From Chloroflexota bacterium (GTDB lineage Bacteria > Chloroflexota > Dehalococcoidia > Dehalococcoidales > UBA2162): a stretch of 14,186 bases of DNA. The position numbers and the translations under genes were made by a program. Under the pieces are notes generated by a model. That model searched no databases and had not been told where the DNA came from. It saw only the letters and a list, made by a program, of their open reading frames with translations. The stretch's first letter is position 1; the number at the start of each line of letters is the position of its first letter. Location of the stretch: assembly GCA_016193545.1 (NCBI GenBank), contig JACPSA010000107.1:1-14186 (forward strand), read 5' to 3'. Shown piece after piece: positions 4,858 through 12,282 of the stretch.

Positions 4858-6789
4858 TTATACTGCAGCGATAGATACTGGCTGGGGTAAAATCTCTCTC
4901 CTCTCCAGTTCCTCCGCAATATAATCCAAGCCAAGCTCTTCCAGAGCTTCCCTTGTTGGGAAGCCTTCTGCATTACATCCCATTTCTTTGTTAGCCTCTT
5001 CCATTACCTTGCTAAGTTTATCGTGGTCCACAGTTTCGAAACCAATGACATTAGGAAGGTCATCCACTTTCGTTCTCTCTCCCAGAATGGCATTATAGGC
5101 CCGGATAAGAGCCCTTGCCCGGCGGGCACATTTCCTGACCTCCTTTTCATCCATATCCAGGCCGGTAGCATATAAAACTAACTTTATCTGGTCCCAGTCT
5201 CGAATCGGGCTATAAATCTTGAATGCAGACCAAAAGCGGCAGAACCCGTTACAATCTGATAGAAAGGTAGAGAAGGCATCGTAGGCGGTCACCTTGCTCT
5301 CCATTTCGTAATCTACCTCGGTCACATCCAAACGCCTCTTTCGGTATTCTTTCCAATCTTGCGGATATGCCCAATATACTGACTCCGCATACCAGTCGCC
5401 GGATTCCGCGCCGTGAGAGACCCGGCCGGATGGCCTAAGCGCCCCCCGGCTAGCGTTGACCCAGCTAGTGCTATCCTGCCGGTCGCTAAGAAGCCATGCA
5501 TGTGGCAGACCCCGTATAGAATAGCCTCGGGGTTCGAGTTTTCTCATATGATAAGCGTACTGCTCAGCACCCCGACCAATCTGCCGAGCCGCCTCGTAAA
5601 CACCATTGGCCAGTATATCGCCGATCCCTTCCCGACGGACAATCTTCTCCAGCAAGGCGGGAAAGACTGCCGGGTTACCCCATTCCAATTGCATCCCACC
5701 TGTGTCCTCTTTGGTCAGAATACCTCTCTGATACAGGTCTACAGCAAAGGCGCAAAGCGCTGCTGCTGAGAGGACATCAAGACCGCATCTCTGCGCGAAA
5801 GAAATGCAGTGCATATTGAAGTCGTAATCCCGAATATCAGCCGCATTTACAAAGCGGAATGGCGCTCGGCACTTTAGAAAAACAGGATGTCCATCAGGAA
5901 GGTGGGGCGAACGAATGCATTTCTGGTGACAGTTATGGCAGCCTATCTTCATAGCTTCCCGTTTTGCCAGCCAGTCCATGTGTACCTGTCCTCCTCCCTT
6001 CCACGGCTTCATTGCCTCAGAATTACGAAAATAGGTGCTACCTTGACGGTCTTCGTGGCTCGTACTATGCTGCTCTTTATTGATATATTCAACAATCTTA
6101 TCCGACCTGTTAAGAATCTGATTGCACAGCCCAAAGAATTGCTCTGGCCTGGCGATATTGACGTCTTTGGTGCCGTAGACGGCGATGGCTTTCAGTTTTT
6201 TGTCCCCCATAATGGTGCCTGGCCCAGCTCGGCTCATGCTGCAGCCAGGACCGTGCTCAATACTGGCAAAAAGAACCTTATTTTCACCGGCTGGTCCGAT
6301 GCACATAATCTGGACCTTCTCATTCTTTAGCTCGGCGCGTATCAGCCGCTGGGTCTCAAAGACATCTTTCCCCCAGAGATAGCTGGCATCACGCAGCTCT
6401 ACCTTGTCGTTATTTACGTATATATAAACAGGAGATGGAGATTTCCCAGAGACGATTAATGTGTCATAGCCAGCGAATTTTAACTCAGGCCCCCAGAACC
6501 CTCCCATACTGGGATAATTAAGGTAGTTATTCAGGGGAGACCTGGTGACCAAAAGGGTTCGATTAGCTCCAGGTGCCGCCGTACCGACGAGGGGGCCAGC
6601 ACCAAAGACCAACAGGTTGTCCGGCGAAAAAGGCTCTGTTTCCGGGGGCACCCTATCCCAGAACATCTTGCTAATCAGGCCAAGCCCCCCCAGGTAGGTT
6701 TCGTACATTTCCCGGTCGCCCTGGGTCTTCTTAACGTTTCCCCGCGATAGGTCAATCTCTAGCCCGGCACCAGTCCATCCGTACCACAT
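4858..6789 (-). CDS. Aldehyde:ferredoxin oxidoreductase family tungsto/molybdopterin protein (complete)
   Basis: A 643-residue cytosolic member of the AOR family, which binds a W or Mo bis-pterin and one 4Fe-4S cluster and oxidises aldehydes to acids with ferredoxin (or the reverse). Seen: N-terminal GWTGAGLEIDLS, YLGGLGLISKMFWDRVPP, LLVFGAGPLVGTAAPGANR and GGFWGPELKFAGYDTLIVSGKS (about 33-116, pterin-binding domain 1). A cluster motif CHNCHQKC (Cys284, 287, 291) is followed by CGLDVLSAA (335-343, the family's GLD motif) and CNGFC (513-517), which supplies the fourth ligand, probably Cys517. The tail is typical. Length is normal (about 600-660). It leads the operon with the small paralogs. 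ATG 6787-6789 follows GAGGGGAG. Other AOR relatives (BamB-like aryl-CoA reductase subunits, other tungstoenzymes) share these motifs, so the substrate is open. Confidence 0.92.
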   Translation of the reverse strand: MWYGWTGAGLEIDLSRGNVKKTQGDREMYETYLGGLGLISKMFWDRVPPETEPFSPDNLLVFGAGPLVGTAAPGANRTLLVTRSPLNNYLNYPSMGGFWGPELKFAGYDTLIVSGKSPSPVYIYVNNDKVELRDASYLWGKDVFETQRLIRAELKNEKVQIMCIGPAGENKVLFASIEHGPGCSMSRAGPGTIMGDKKLKAIAVYGTKDVNIARPEQFFGLCNQILNRSDKIVEYINKEQHSTSHEDRQGSTYFRNSEAMKPWKGGGQVHMDWLAKREAMKIGCHNCHQKCIRSPHLPDGHPVFLKCRAPFRFVNAADIRDYDFNMHCISFAQRCGLDVLSAAALCAFAVDLYQRGILTKEDTGGMQLEWGNPAVFPALLEKIVRREGIGDILANGVYEAARQIGRGAEQYAYHMRKLEPRGYSIRGLPHAWLLSDRQDSTSWVNASRGALRPSGRVSHGAESGDWYAESVYWAYPQDWKEYRKRRLDVTEVDYEMESKVTAYDAFSTFLSDCNGFCRFWSAFKIYSPIRDWDQIKLVLYATGLDMDEKEVRKCARRARALIRAYNAILGERTKVDDLPNVIGFETVDHDKLSKVMEEANKEMGCNAEGFPTREALEELGLDYIAEELERREILPQPVSIAAV

Positions 6790-6821
6790 GCTTCATCTCC
6801 CCTCAGGATTTTGCTGTATTT

Positions 6822-6830
6822 ATTATATCA
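6822..6830 (-). promoter_or_regulatory. Extended -10 promoter for the AOR operon
   Basis: Read on the minus strand the sequence is TGATATAAT, a perfect extended -10 (TGn then TATAAT). No good -35 lies upstream, as is usual for extended -10 promoters. Initiation near 6815 would give a leader of about 26 bases before the AOR ATG. Confidence 0.55.
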
Positions 6831-6862
6831 GCATTTCTTGATGAAAGGGAAAATGGGGAAAA

Positions 6863-6882
6863 GGCTCAGCTTTCAGCAAGCC
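6863..6882 (-). terminator. Candidate intrinsic terminator after the solute-binding protein gene
   Basis: On the minus strand GGCT-GCT pairs with AGC-AGCC around a GAA loop with a small internal bulge, and TTTTCCCCATTTT follows. It lies downstream of the broken lipoprotein gene and just before the AOR promoter. The stem is short. Confidence 0.35.
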
Positions 6883-6890
6883 CAGAAGGG

Positions 6891-6920
6891 GGCGGGAAGA
6901 TTTTAATCTCTTTTCCCGCC
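6891..6920. terminator. GC-rich hairpin downstream of the solute-binding protein gene
   Basis: GGCGGGAA (6891-6898) pairs perfectly with TTCCCGCC (6913-6920). On the plus strand it is followed by TCTTTTCTTTT, and on the minus strand it lies about 40 bases past the lipoprotein stop codon. The position suits termination of the lipoprotein transcript, possibly together with the hairpin at 6863-6882, though the better T-tract is on the plus side. Confidence 0.45.
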
Positions 6921-6957
6921 TCTTTTCTTTTGCTGTACCCTTCGACGATGTCAGGTG

Positions 6958-8594
6958 CTAATAGCCCAGTGATTTCTTGAGCGCCTGGTCGACCCAGACA
7001 TACGCACCCCAGATTAATCTGGTGCAGGGTCCGAGGTCGACCTCGCCATGGTAATTCTTGACCCACGGCTGCCACATGTTGTAGCCATTCGGCCCCGGCA
7101 ACGCTATATGCCAGGCTTGCTCCAATTCATACAGATAGAAATCTTTCACCATCGGGAAGATTTTAGCCCGGTTGGTGACGTAGTCCTCTTTGATATCTCG
7201 AAGTACCTGATTAGCGTATGGGTCGTCAATGAGAGCTCTGTTGCCGGTATTATCCGGGTCAACTGAATCCATGTCAAAGGGGTCATCACCACCCATCGTA
7301 CCGGCTACCGCCTCTTTCTGCTGAAAGCCTGCGGTTATGGAGCTTACGACAGTCCTGTCTCTAACATCAATCGTCATATCAACACCGATTTTTCTCCAGT
7401 ACTCCTTGATTAAAGACAAATCGTCAACATAGGTGCTCTCGGTAAGTACGCTTATCTTGAAGCCGTTAGGATGGCCGGCCTCAGCCAGAAGCTGCTTAGG
7501 GGTAGCTCTGGCTTGTCCACCCTGAGAGCGACTACCGTCGAAGCTCTCGGGGGCCACTTTACATACTGAAGGTCGGGACGGTCTCGCATCAGTCGCTGGT
7601 AATCGTCCAGAAAAATATTCACGGGGGCCCCCAGCACATCGATTTTGCCCGTCCGCAATGCGGCCATTTGCGTCGACCTATCGCTAATAACGAGGAGCTT
7701 GACGCTGCCCACATAAGGCAGTTGATTCCCTTTTCCCGGGCCGACAGGGTCTGTCTTCCACCAGCCGTTGGGACTCCTCATCATGGTGATACTACTGCCG
7801 GGGAGATAATCTACCAGAATAAAGCCACCGGTGCCGACCGCATGTTTCCAGTCGCGCATCTTATTGTATTTTCCATATACCTCCGGCGGGAAGATATAAC
7901 TATAAGTAGAAGTAGAATATACTGTTGAACTGGTCATTCCCGGCTGATACCTGATTTTAACTGTGTATTTATCGGTGGCTTCTATCGATAGCGGTTTTTC
8001 CTCCGGGATAAATTCCCACTGCCCAAAACTGTCGGGGTCGAAGTACATGGCATTAAGAGAATAGGCTACATCAGCGGCCGTCAGTTCCCGTCCGTTGGCC
8101 AGCCGGCTGGCCTCACTCTTCGGGTCGAGAGAGTAGCGAATACCTTTTTTGATGTGGTAGATGAGGGTATTATCGGCGGCCAATTCGTAGCTTTCAGCCA
8201 GCATCATGGTGCCGAGGTCAAAGCCCCAGGTCCAGTTGAGGAAATCCGTGTCATTTGTCCCGGCTGGCCCCTTAGCCCAGTCTCCAGACCATACCCCGTC
8301 ATTGGTAAAATGAAGGGTGTAGAGGCCGCTCGTGATTACCCCGCTCGCCGTGGGCGAAAAACCTCGCTGGTCCGGTGAAATAGCGATAGTAAGTGTCCCG
8401 CCATACTTTGGCTTTTCCGCGGCTGGTGGGACTGGAGTGGTTGGTGCCACTGGTGCCGTTGCTGTAGTCGGTGTCGTTGGGGTCGCCGTTGTCGGTGCTG
8501 CAGGGGCTACAGGGGCTGCCGGAGCGCAGGACGTCAGTACCATAGACAATACCATCAGACAACTCAATAATAACCAGACATACTTCCTTTTCAT
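6958..8594 (-). pseudogene. ABC-type peptide/organic solute-binding lipoprotein (SBP family 5), broken by an out-of-frame internal deletion
   Basis: A family-5 substrate-binding protein, normally a membrane-anchored lipoprotein feeding an ABC importer. ATG 8592-8594 follows AAAGGAGGG. The N-terminus is a type II signal with lipobox LTSC (Cys23) and an Ala/Pro/Thr linker. The body (YGGTLTIAISPDQRGF, ADVAYSLNAMY, AVGTGGFILVDYLPGSSITMMRSPN) is typical. The first frame runs through VALRVDKPELP and then reads garbage to a stop at 7452-7454. The continuing homology (KQLLAEAGHPNGFKISVL to the stop at 6958) is in another frame. Family members have roughly 60-80 residues between these points, including the conserved RVRxAIxxAIDR region, which is absent. 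So a deletion near 7500 removed it and shifted frame. No permease or ATPase genes are adjacent. An assembly error is the alternative. Confidence 0.85.
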
Positions 8595-8797
8595 TTTTCC
8601 CTCCTTTCATTGAGAGTTCCCTTTTTATTGATAGCCGACCTCGCTATTGAGACCGATTTCCCAGAGGGACTGATACCGGGAGGGGTTGGTATTTAAGCTG
8701 TAAAGCTGCCTTTTCTCACAGTACCCTGGTTTCCCCTAGCGGGGTCAGTCATTGAGCATGAAGATTCTTACCTCATTCAGGAAACTCGATACTAATG
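8595..8797 (-). promoter_or_regulatory. Long untranslated leader of the solute-binding protein gene
   Basis: The promoter at 8804-8832 would produce a leader of about 200 bases before the ATG at 8594. It contains a CCCC-GCTA-GGGG hairpin (plus coordinates about 8735-8746) and several G/C-rich segments. I do not recognise a known riboswitch. The length leaves room for leader regulation, but none is shown. Confidence 0.3.
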
Positions 8798-8803
8798 CCT
8801 TAG

Positions 8804-8832
8804 ACTATAATACTGCAATAGGATAATGTCAA
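8804..8832 (-). promoter_or_regulatory. Sigma70-type promoter for the solute-binding protein gene
   Basis: On the minus strand: TTGACA (8827-8832), a 17-base spacer, then TATAGT (8804-8809). This is a strong vegetative promoter, arranged divergently to the one at 8849-8877; the two -35 boxes are only 16 bases apart. Confidence 0.7.
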
Positions 8833-8848
8833 GGCAAAAAGCAAATAT

Positions 8849-8877
8849 TTGACAAATCGAGCGAAATAGTATAGTAT
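8849..8877 (+). promoter_or_regulatory. Promoter for the dienelactone hydrolase unit
   Basis: TTGACA at 8849-8854 with 17 bases to TAGTAT at 8872-8877; overlapping TATAGT (8870) and TATATA (8875) are alternative -10 boxes. It drives rightward, opposite to the lipoprotein promoter, so a single regulator could affect both. Confidence 0.5.
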
Positions 8878-8881
8878 ATAA

Positions 8882-8989
8882 GCGGAAATATATAATATTG
8901 ATGCAACAGATAGACGATTAATTAAACTGCTGGAGCAGGATGCCTGGCAGACCAGCGAGGTACTGGCAAAGTCACTTGGTGCGTCTTAG
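8882..8989 (+). pseudogene. Relic of an Lrp/AsnC-type helix-turn-helix regulator (N-terminal fragment)
   Basis: One frame between the promoter and the hydrolase encodes IDATDRRLIKLLEQDAWQ then TSEVLAKSLGAS and a TAG stop (8987-8989). This matches the first two helices of Lrp/AsnC-family DNA-binding domains (pattern LDxxDRxILxLLQxDgRxsxxeLAkxLgvS). It ends just where the recognition helix should begin. There is no ATG, GTG or TTG in frame; an in-frame stop lies immediately upstream (8879-8881) and the frame would have to start at ATT. It is best read as a remnant of a regulator gene that once sat here, left in the leader of the hydrolase transcript. Confidence 0.65.
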
Positions 8990-9013
8990 ATTCAACCTTC
9001 TTCAGGAGGGAAT

Positions 9014-9781
9014 ATGTGGAATCAGTTCAGAACCGATGCCTACGAGAGCCTATTGGCGGAAACGATTGCGATGGCGGGGCATAAAGGAGACATGATTAAT
9101 GCTTACTTTGTGCGACCGCTTGGGGCGGGACCTTTCCCCGGAATTGTGCTGGTCCATCACCTTCCGGGATGGGATGAGTTCTATCGGGAGACAGCTCGGC
9201 GGTTTGCCCAACATGGATACGTGGTTATCTGTCCGAACCTGTTCTACAGGTTTGGCCATGGAATGCCGGAGGAGATAGCTGCCAAAGCACGAGGACAGGG
9301 TGGGGTCCCCGATGAAAGTGTAGTGGGCGACTGCGATGCAGCTATGCGCTATTTGAAGTCGCTTGCCAATGGTAATGGCAAGGTGGGCATTATTGGTACT
9401 TGCTCCGGCGGACGCCACGCTTTCCTGGTAGCGTGCCGGGTGAAGGGTTTCGATGCCGTGGTGGATTGCTGGGGTGGTCGGGTAGTCATGTCCCGGGAGG
9501 AACTGACAGTCCAGACGCCGGTGTCGCCTATTGACTACACTCAAGACCTATCGTGCCCTTTGCTGGGCCTCTTCGGTAATGACGATCAGAACCCTTCCCC
9601 TGATATGGTCAACCGGCATGAGGCAGAGCTTAAGAAATATGGAAAGGCCTACGATTTCCATCGGTATGACGGCGCTGGCCATGGGTTCTGGTACTATGAC
9701 CGTCCAGCTTACCGCCCACAACAGGCGATGGATGCCTGGCAGAAGGTTCTCGCCTTTTTTGGCGGGCACCTGCGGGGCTAA
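9014..9781 (+). CDS. Dienelactone hydrolase family alpha/beta hydrolase
   Basis: A 255-residue soluble alpha/beta hydrolase of the dienelactone hydrolase family, whose members hydrolyse lactones or esters using a Cys-Asp-His triad. Seen: PFPGIVLVHHLPGWDEF (about 41-56, first strand and oxyanion loop), RRFAQHGYVVICPNLF, the nucleophile motif GTCSGGRHA with Cys130, GNDDQNPSP with the likely Asp191, and GAGHGF with His223. All three catalytic residues are present and in family order and spacing, and length is normal (about 235-260). The start is ATG 9014 behind AGGAGGG (9004-9010), with a short 3-base gap. It is transcribed from the promoter at 8849-8877, through the regulator relic, and is followed 66 bases later by the small gene at 9848. 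The natural substrate cannot be inferred. Confidence 0.92.
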   Translation: MWNQFRTDAYESLLAETIAMAGHKGDMINAYFVRPLGAGPFPGIVLVHHLPGWDEFYRETARRFAQHGYVVICPNLFYRFGHGMPEEIAAKARGQGGVPDESVVGDCDAAMRYLKSLANGNGKVGIIGTCSGGRHAFLVACRVKGFDAVVDCWGGRVVMSREELTVQTPVSPIDYTQDLSCPLLGLFGNDDQNPSPDMVNRHEAELKKYGKAYDFHRYDGAGHGFWYYDRPAYRPQQAMDAWQKVLAFFGGHLRG

Positions 9782-9847
9782 AGGCGCGTAAGTGGAATCC
9801 CTCAGTACGAAATCCGTCCTAACGAGCGGAGGCTTTGGTCAGAATAT

Positions 9848-10114
9848 ATGAGAAGTAGCGTGCCATCTCTACAGTATGTCATCGATAGTATATGTGCCAA
9901 CTTTACCGTGGATTCTATGTACGAATTAGTGAAGGGACGGCTCAATCAGGGACCATTCACAGTGGGTGAGATTGCCCTTGATATCCGGTGCAAAGACCGC
10001 ACCCTTGACTTTGGCAGTTCAAAAGCGCTCGCTGAAGCCGCCCTGGAAGCCTTGGCGCAGCGTGGCAACATAACAATGGAAGGCGACTGCATCTATCCGG
10101 GGGGCTCACTTTGA
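9848..10114 (+). CDS. Small hypothetical protein, possible winged-helix-like fold
   Basis: An 88-residue protein downstream of the hydrolase on the same strand. The start is ATG 9848; the nearest purine-rich stretch (GGAGG at 9828-9832) is 15 bases away, so translation initiation is weakly supported. The frame is open back to the hydrolase stop, but without another start codon. I do not recognise a family. The pattern GPFTVGEIALDIRCKD, then ALAEAALEALAQRGNITMEGDCIY, resembles helix-turn-helix plus a C-terminal beta wing as in small winged-helix proteins. That is an inference from predicted secondary structure. Stop TGA 10112-10114; terminator follows at 10154-10200. Confidence 0.55.
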   Translation: MRSSVPSLQYVIDSICANFTVDSMYELVKGRLNQGPFTVGEIALDIRCKDRTLDFGSSKALAEAALEALAQRGNITMEGDCIYPGGSL

Positions 10115-10153
10115 TTTGCGGAGTGGCTCGTATCCTATTCTGAAGCGATACAG

Positions 10154-10200
10154 AAAGGGGGATGAACCAGGCATCTTTTCAATACCTTGCATCCCCCTTT
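10154..10200. terminator. Terminator between convergent transcription units
   Basis: AAAGGGGGATG (10154-10164) pairs perfectly over 11 bases with CATCCCCCTTT (10190-10200), loop 25 bases, followed on the plus strand by TCCTTT; on the minus strand the stem also ends in CCCCCTTTCTG. Placed between the small gene (plus) and the MaoC gene (minus), it probably stops transcription from both sides. Confidence 0.65.
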
Positions 10201-10256
10201 TCCTTTAAAGAGTTCGGCTCGTTAAAGAGTAAAGCTTCCGACTGCCTCGTCTTAAA

Positions 10257-11339
10257 TTAGCTTTTTGAAGGCAAGATAACGGTAGCCGAGCCGAATGTCG
10301 TGGGCAGTTCAGCCTGATTGACATTCGATACCTCGAGGTCTACCAAGTGCTCGCCGTTCTCAACATATTTCCTCGTCACCTTCCCATATACCGTATTCAC
10401 GTCACCAACGACATTGGGATGGCGCACTGTGAAACGAAACTTCTTGAGAGTGCCGTCATCACCCATCCAGTCGGTTGCCATCTGCATCAGCCAGCACGAC
10501 GTGTGCGGCCCATCGGCAAACATGCCGGGCATATTCCGGCGTTCCACGGAATACTTGTGGTCGAGGTGACCTGTCGCCAGGTAGGTAGTCCCCTCCGTCT
10601 CCTCCCTTCTGCTGCGGTTGGCGCCATGGCCTTTGCAAACCAGGAACCAGAAGAATACCTCCTTCTCGGTAAATGTCCCCTTCTTCAGGGTCGGTAACTC
10701 CTCACCCTCTTTGACATCTTCCCAGTAACGCGTCCTGGCACCCCGCCTCGTTCTCTCCCAGACCAGCGGGTCAGGGGGCTCCTGGGCCACCTTTCCTTTG
10801 GGTGTGCGGTCATAGGTTATTGCCTTGCCGATGTTCAAGTATTTAGCCACAATAGCGTTAAGGGTGGCCACCAGTTCCTGGCGCTGATTGTAAAATTGGG
10901 TCAGTCCTGAGCATAGAAGAATGGGACCTAAGCGCTGGCTCATTTTGTTTTGGACATCGCCGACCGTTTCTTTGACATAAATCTTATCGCCCACCCAGAT
11001 AGGGCGAAACCACTCCATCTCACCTCCGGCGTAGTTTATCGGGAAATACTTGTTGGACGTTCGCTCACGTGGAATAGTCCCGTTGCCGGCGACCCCGGCG
11101 CCGATAGACGGGCTATATACCCAGTCCGGGGACGCCGTAATCATGCCAAAGCGGCTTTTCTTGGCATACTCCTCGTCCCTCCACAGCGGGTTGTAATCCC
11201 CGACGCCATCGGTAAAACTCCGGATGTTATCCAGGCTGGCCTCTCTAAACACGCCGGTCGGAGGTAACACCGTCCCTATCCCTTTTCTGCGTTCGGCTTC
11301 AAATTCTTCAAGTGTTGTGATGATCTTTGCCTCTGCCAT
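10257..11339 (-). CDS. Double-hotdog MaoC-like acyl dehydratase/hydratase family protein
   Basis: A 360-residue protein of two hotdog domains, the arrangement of MaoC-like and FAS1-type dehydratases that add or remove water on acyl thioesters. The N-terminal domain (about 25-170) shows SFTDGVGDYNPLWRDEEYAKKSRFG and a membrane-free beta sheet with EWFRPIWVGDKI. The C-terminal domain (about 200-355) has GHLDHKYSVER, MPGMFADGP and FRFTVRHPNVVGD. In the usual motif GDxNPLHxD the His is catalytic or near-catalytic; here it is Trp53, so the N-terminal active site may be altered. His258/Asp260/His261 lie in the C-terminal half. Start ATG 11337-11339, ribosome-binding site AAGGAGGAG (11344-11352). 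It is the last gene of the AOR2-cyclase-cyclase operon. Confidence 0.85.
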   Translation of the reverse strand: MAEAKIITTLEEFEAERRKGIGTVLPPTGVFREASLDNIRSFTDGVGDYNPLWRDEEYAKKSRFGMITASPDWVYSPSIGAGVAGNGTIPRERTSNKYFPINYAGGEMEWFRPIWVGDKIYVKETVGDVQNKMSQRLGPILLCSGLTQFYNQRQELVATLNAIVAKYLNIGKAITYDRTPKGKVAQEPPDPLVWERTRRGARTRYWEDVKEGEELPTLKKGTFTEKEVFFWFLVCKGHGANRSRREETEGTTYLATGHLDHKYSVERRNMPGMFADGPHTSCWLMQMATDWMGDDGTLKKFRFTVRHPNVVGDVNTVYGKVTRKYVENGEHLVDLEVSNVNQAELPTTFGSATVILPSKS

Positions 11340-11473
11340 CGTTCTCCTCCTTAATGTTCTCTAATCCGCAAATCCCGTAAACTTAGCTATCTTTTGTATT
11401 TACTTTCAGCGCAGTGAAGTCACCTCCAGACCTGCCATTTGAAAACGAAAGCGCTCTTCAGGAAAGGAAACGA
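11340..11473. other. Gap between cyclase 1 and the MaoC-like gene
   Basis: It holds the MaoC ribosome-binding site. It also holds a minus-strand GGAGGTGA (11420-11427) with no ATG, GTG or TTG close behind it, possibly the leftover of a lost start. No terminator hairpin was seen, consistent with co-transcription. Confidence 0.35.
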
Positions 11474-12181
11474 TTATTCTTCAAGAGCTACTATGGAGCA
11501 CGGGGCCATGTGCCCGCCCTTTGCCTTTAGCGGCAGGATGATTAGTTTCACCCGCGGCTTAGTAATGGCACCGCAGTTAATGACCCCGCCGATGGCAATC
11601 ATGCCAGCGCGAATGGTGAAACCGCCACGTGTGAATGTCTTTTTGTCCAGGCCACTCATGCTTTCCATATCATAGGTCCACAGGTCGCTGCCGTTTTTCT
11701 CCATGAGTTCCATTAGCTTATTGCCACTGGCGACGTTAAAGTGGGGACTGTTCTCTTTATATAGATTCCCTATCTTGTAATGTCTCCCATCATCCCCCCA
11801 GCCGGTACGTATTATCAGGGCATCTCCCTTCTTGACCGGCGCTTTTTTAAAAGCGGCTTCAAGTTCCTCCGTTTGGACTATCTCATCATCCCTCTTGGGG
11901 ATATCAATGACAACCGCATCCCGGAGCATTAGCTTTTCCACAGGGATTTTCTCGATTGTCGGTCCGTCTCTATACTCTTTCCTGAAACTGGCCAGGATAA
12001 ACCTGGTGCCCGGCTCGCAAAAGATGGTATAGACGTGGAACCTGGAACCATCGGGGTCCCAAGAACGGGTCTCCGTAGCCACAAAGGGTTGTGGCCACGT
12101 CGGACTGGTCCGGCAACCCCCAAACCCCACCATGCCAGGCTGGCCTTCAAAAAGAGGCGCTGTCAGGTCGATTATTTTCAT
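11474..12181 (-). CDS. Cyclase-family (kynurenine formamidase-like) protein, copy 1
   Basis: A 235-residue member of the cyclase family (metal hydrolases such as kynurenine formamidase and isatin hydrolase). I place the start at ATG 12179-12181 (MKIIDLTAPLFEGQPG). It is preceded by AGAAGGGGG and makes the protein collinear and equal in length to its neighbour; a longer frame to 12325 has no similarity upstream. Family marks are IDLTxPLxxGxP, ETRSWDPDG, VKKGDALIIRTGWGD (about 116-130), GFTIRAGMIAIGGVINCGAITKPRVKLIILP and a C-terminal HMAPCSIVALEE. The segment that should read HxGTHxDAP, which binds the metal, reads EPGTRFILA (56-64), so both His and the Asp are replaced. The neighbouring copy has the same change. 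The protein may use another mechanism or have a non-catalytic role. Confidence 0.85.
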   Translation of the reverse strand: MKIIDLTAPLFEGQPGMVGFGGCRTSPTWPQPFVATETRSWDPDGSRFHVYTIFCEPGTRFILASFRKEYRDGPTIEKIPVEKLMLRDAVVIDIPKRDDEIVQTEELEAAFKKAPVKKGDALIIRTGWGDDGRHYKIGNLYKENSPHFNVASGNKLMELMEKNGSDLWTYDMESMSGLDKKTFTRGGFTIRAGMIAIGGVINCGAITKPRVKLIILPLKAKGGHMAPCSIVALEE

Positions 12182-12282
12182 TGTTTTATAACCCCCTTCT
12201 GCAAATATTAGGTTTCTACTTCTACTTAAATCCCCAGCAAACTTGTTACAGCAAAGCCATAGGACGAGAAAATGCTTTCCGG

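Noticed and set aside
4858..6789. Naming the AOR as benzoyl-CoA reductase subunit BamB
   Set aside because: BamB belongs to the same fold family, but no other Bam subunits or aromatic-CoA genes are present, so only the family-level call is supported.
7668..8613. Plus-strand open frames opposite the lipoprotein gene, including a Val/Gly/Ala-rich one at 8332-8613
   Set aside because: They are antisense shadows; the rich composition is the complement of the Ala/Pro/Thr linker codons.
11420..11427. Good Shine-Dalgarno on the minus strand as evidence for an additional small gene
   Set aside because: No ATG, GTG or TTG follows at usable spacing, and the next frame from a CTG is only eight codons.
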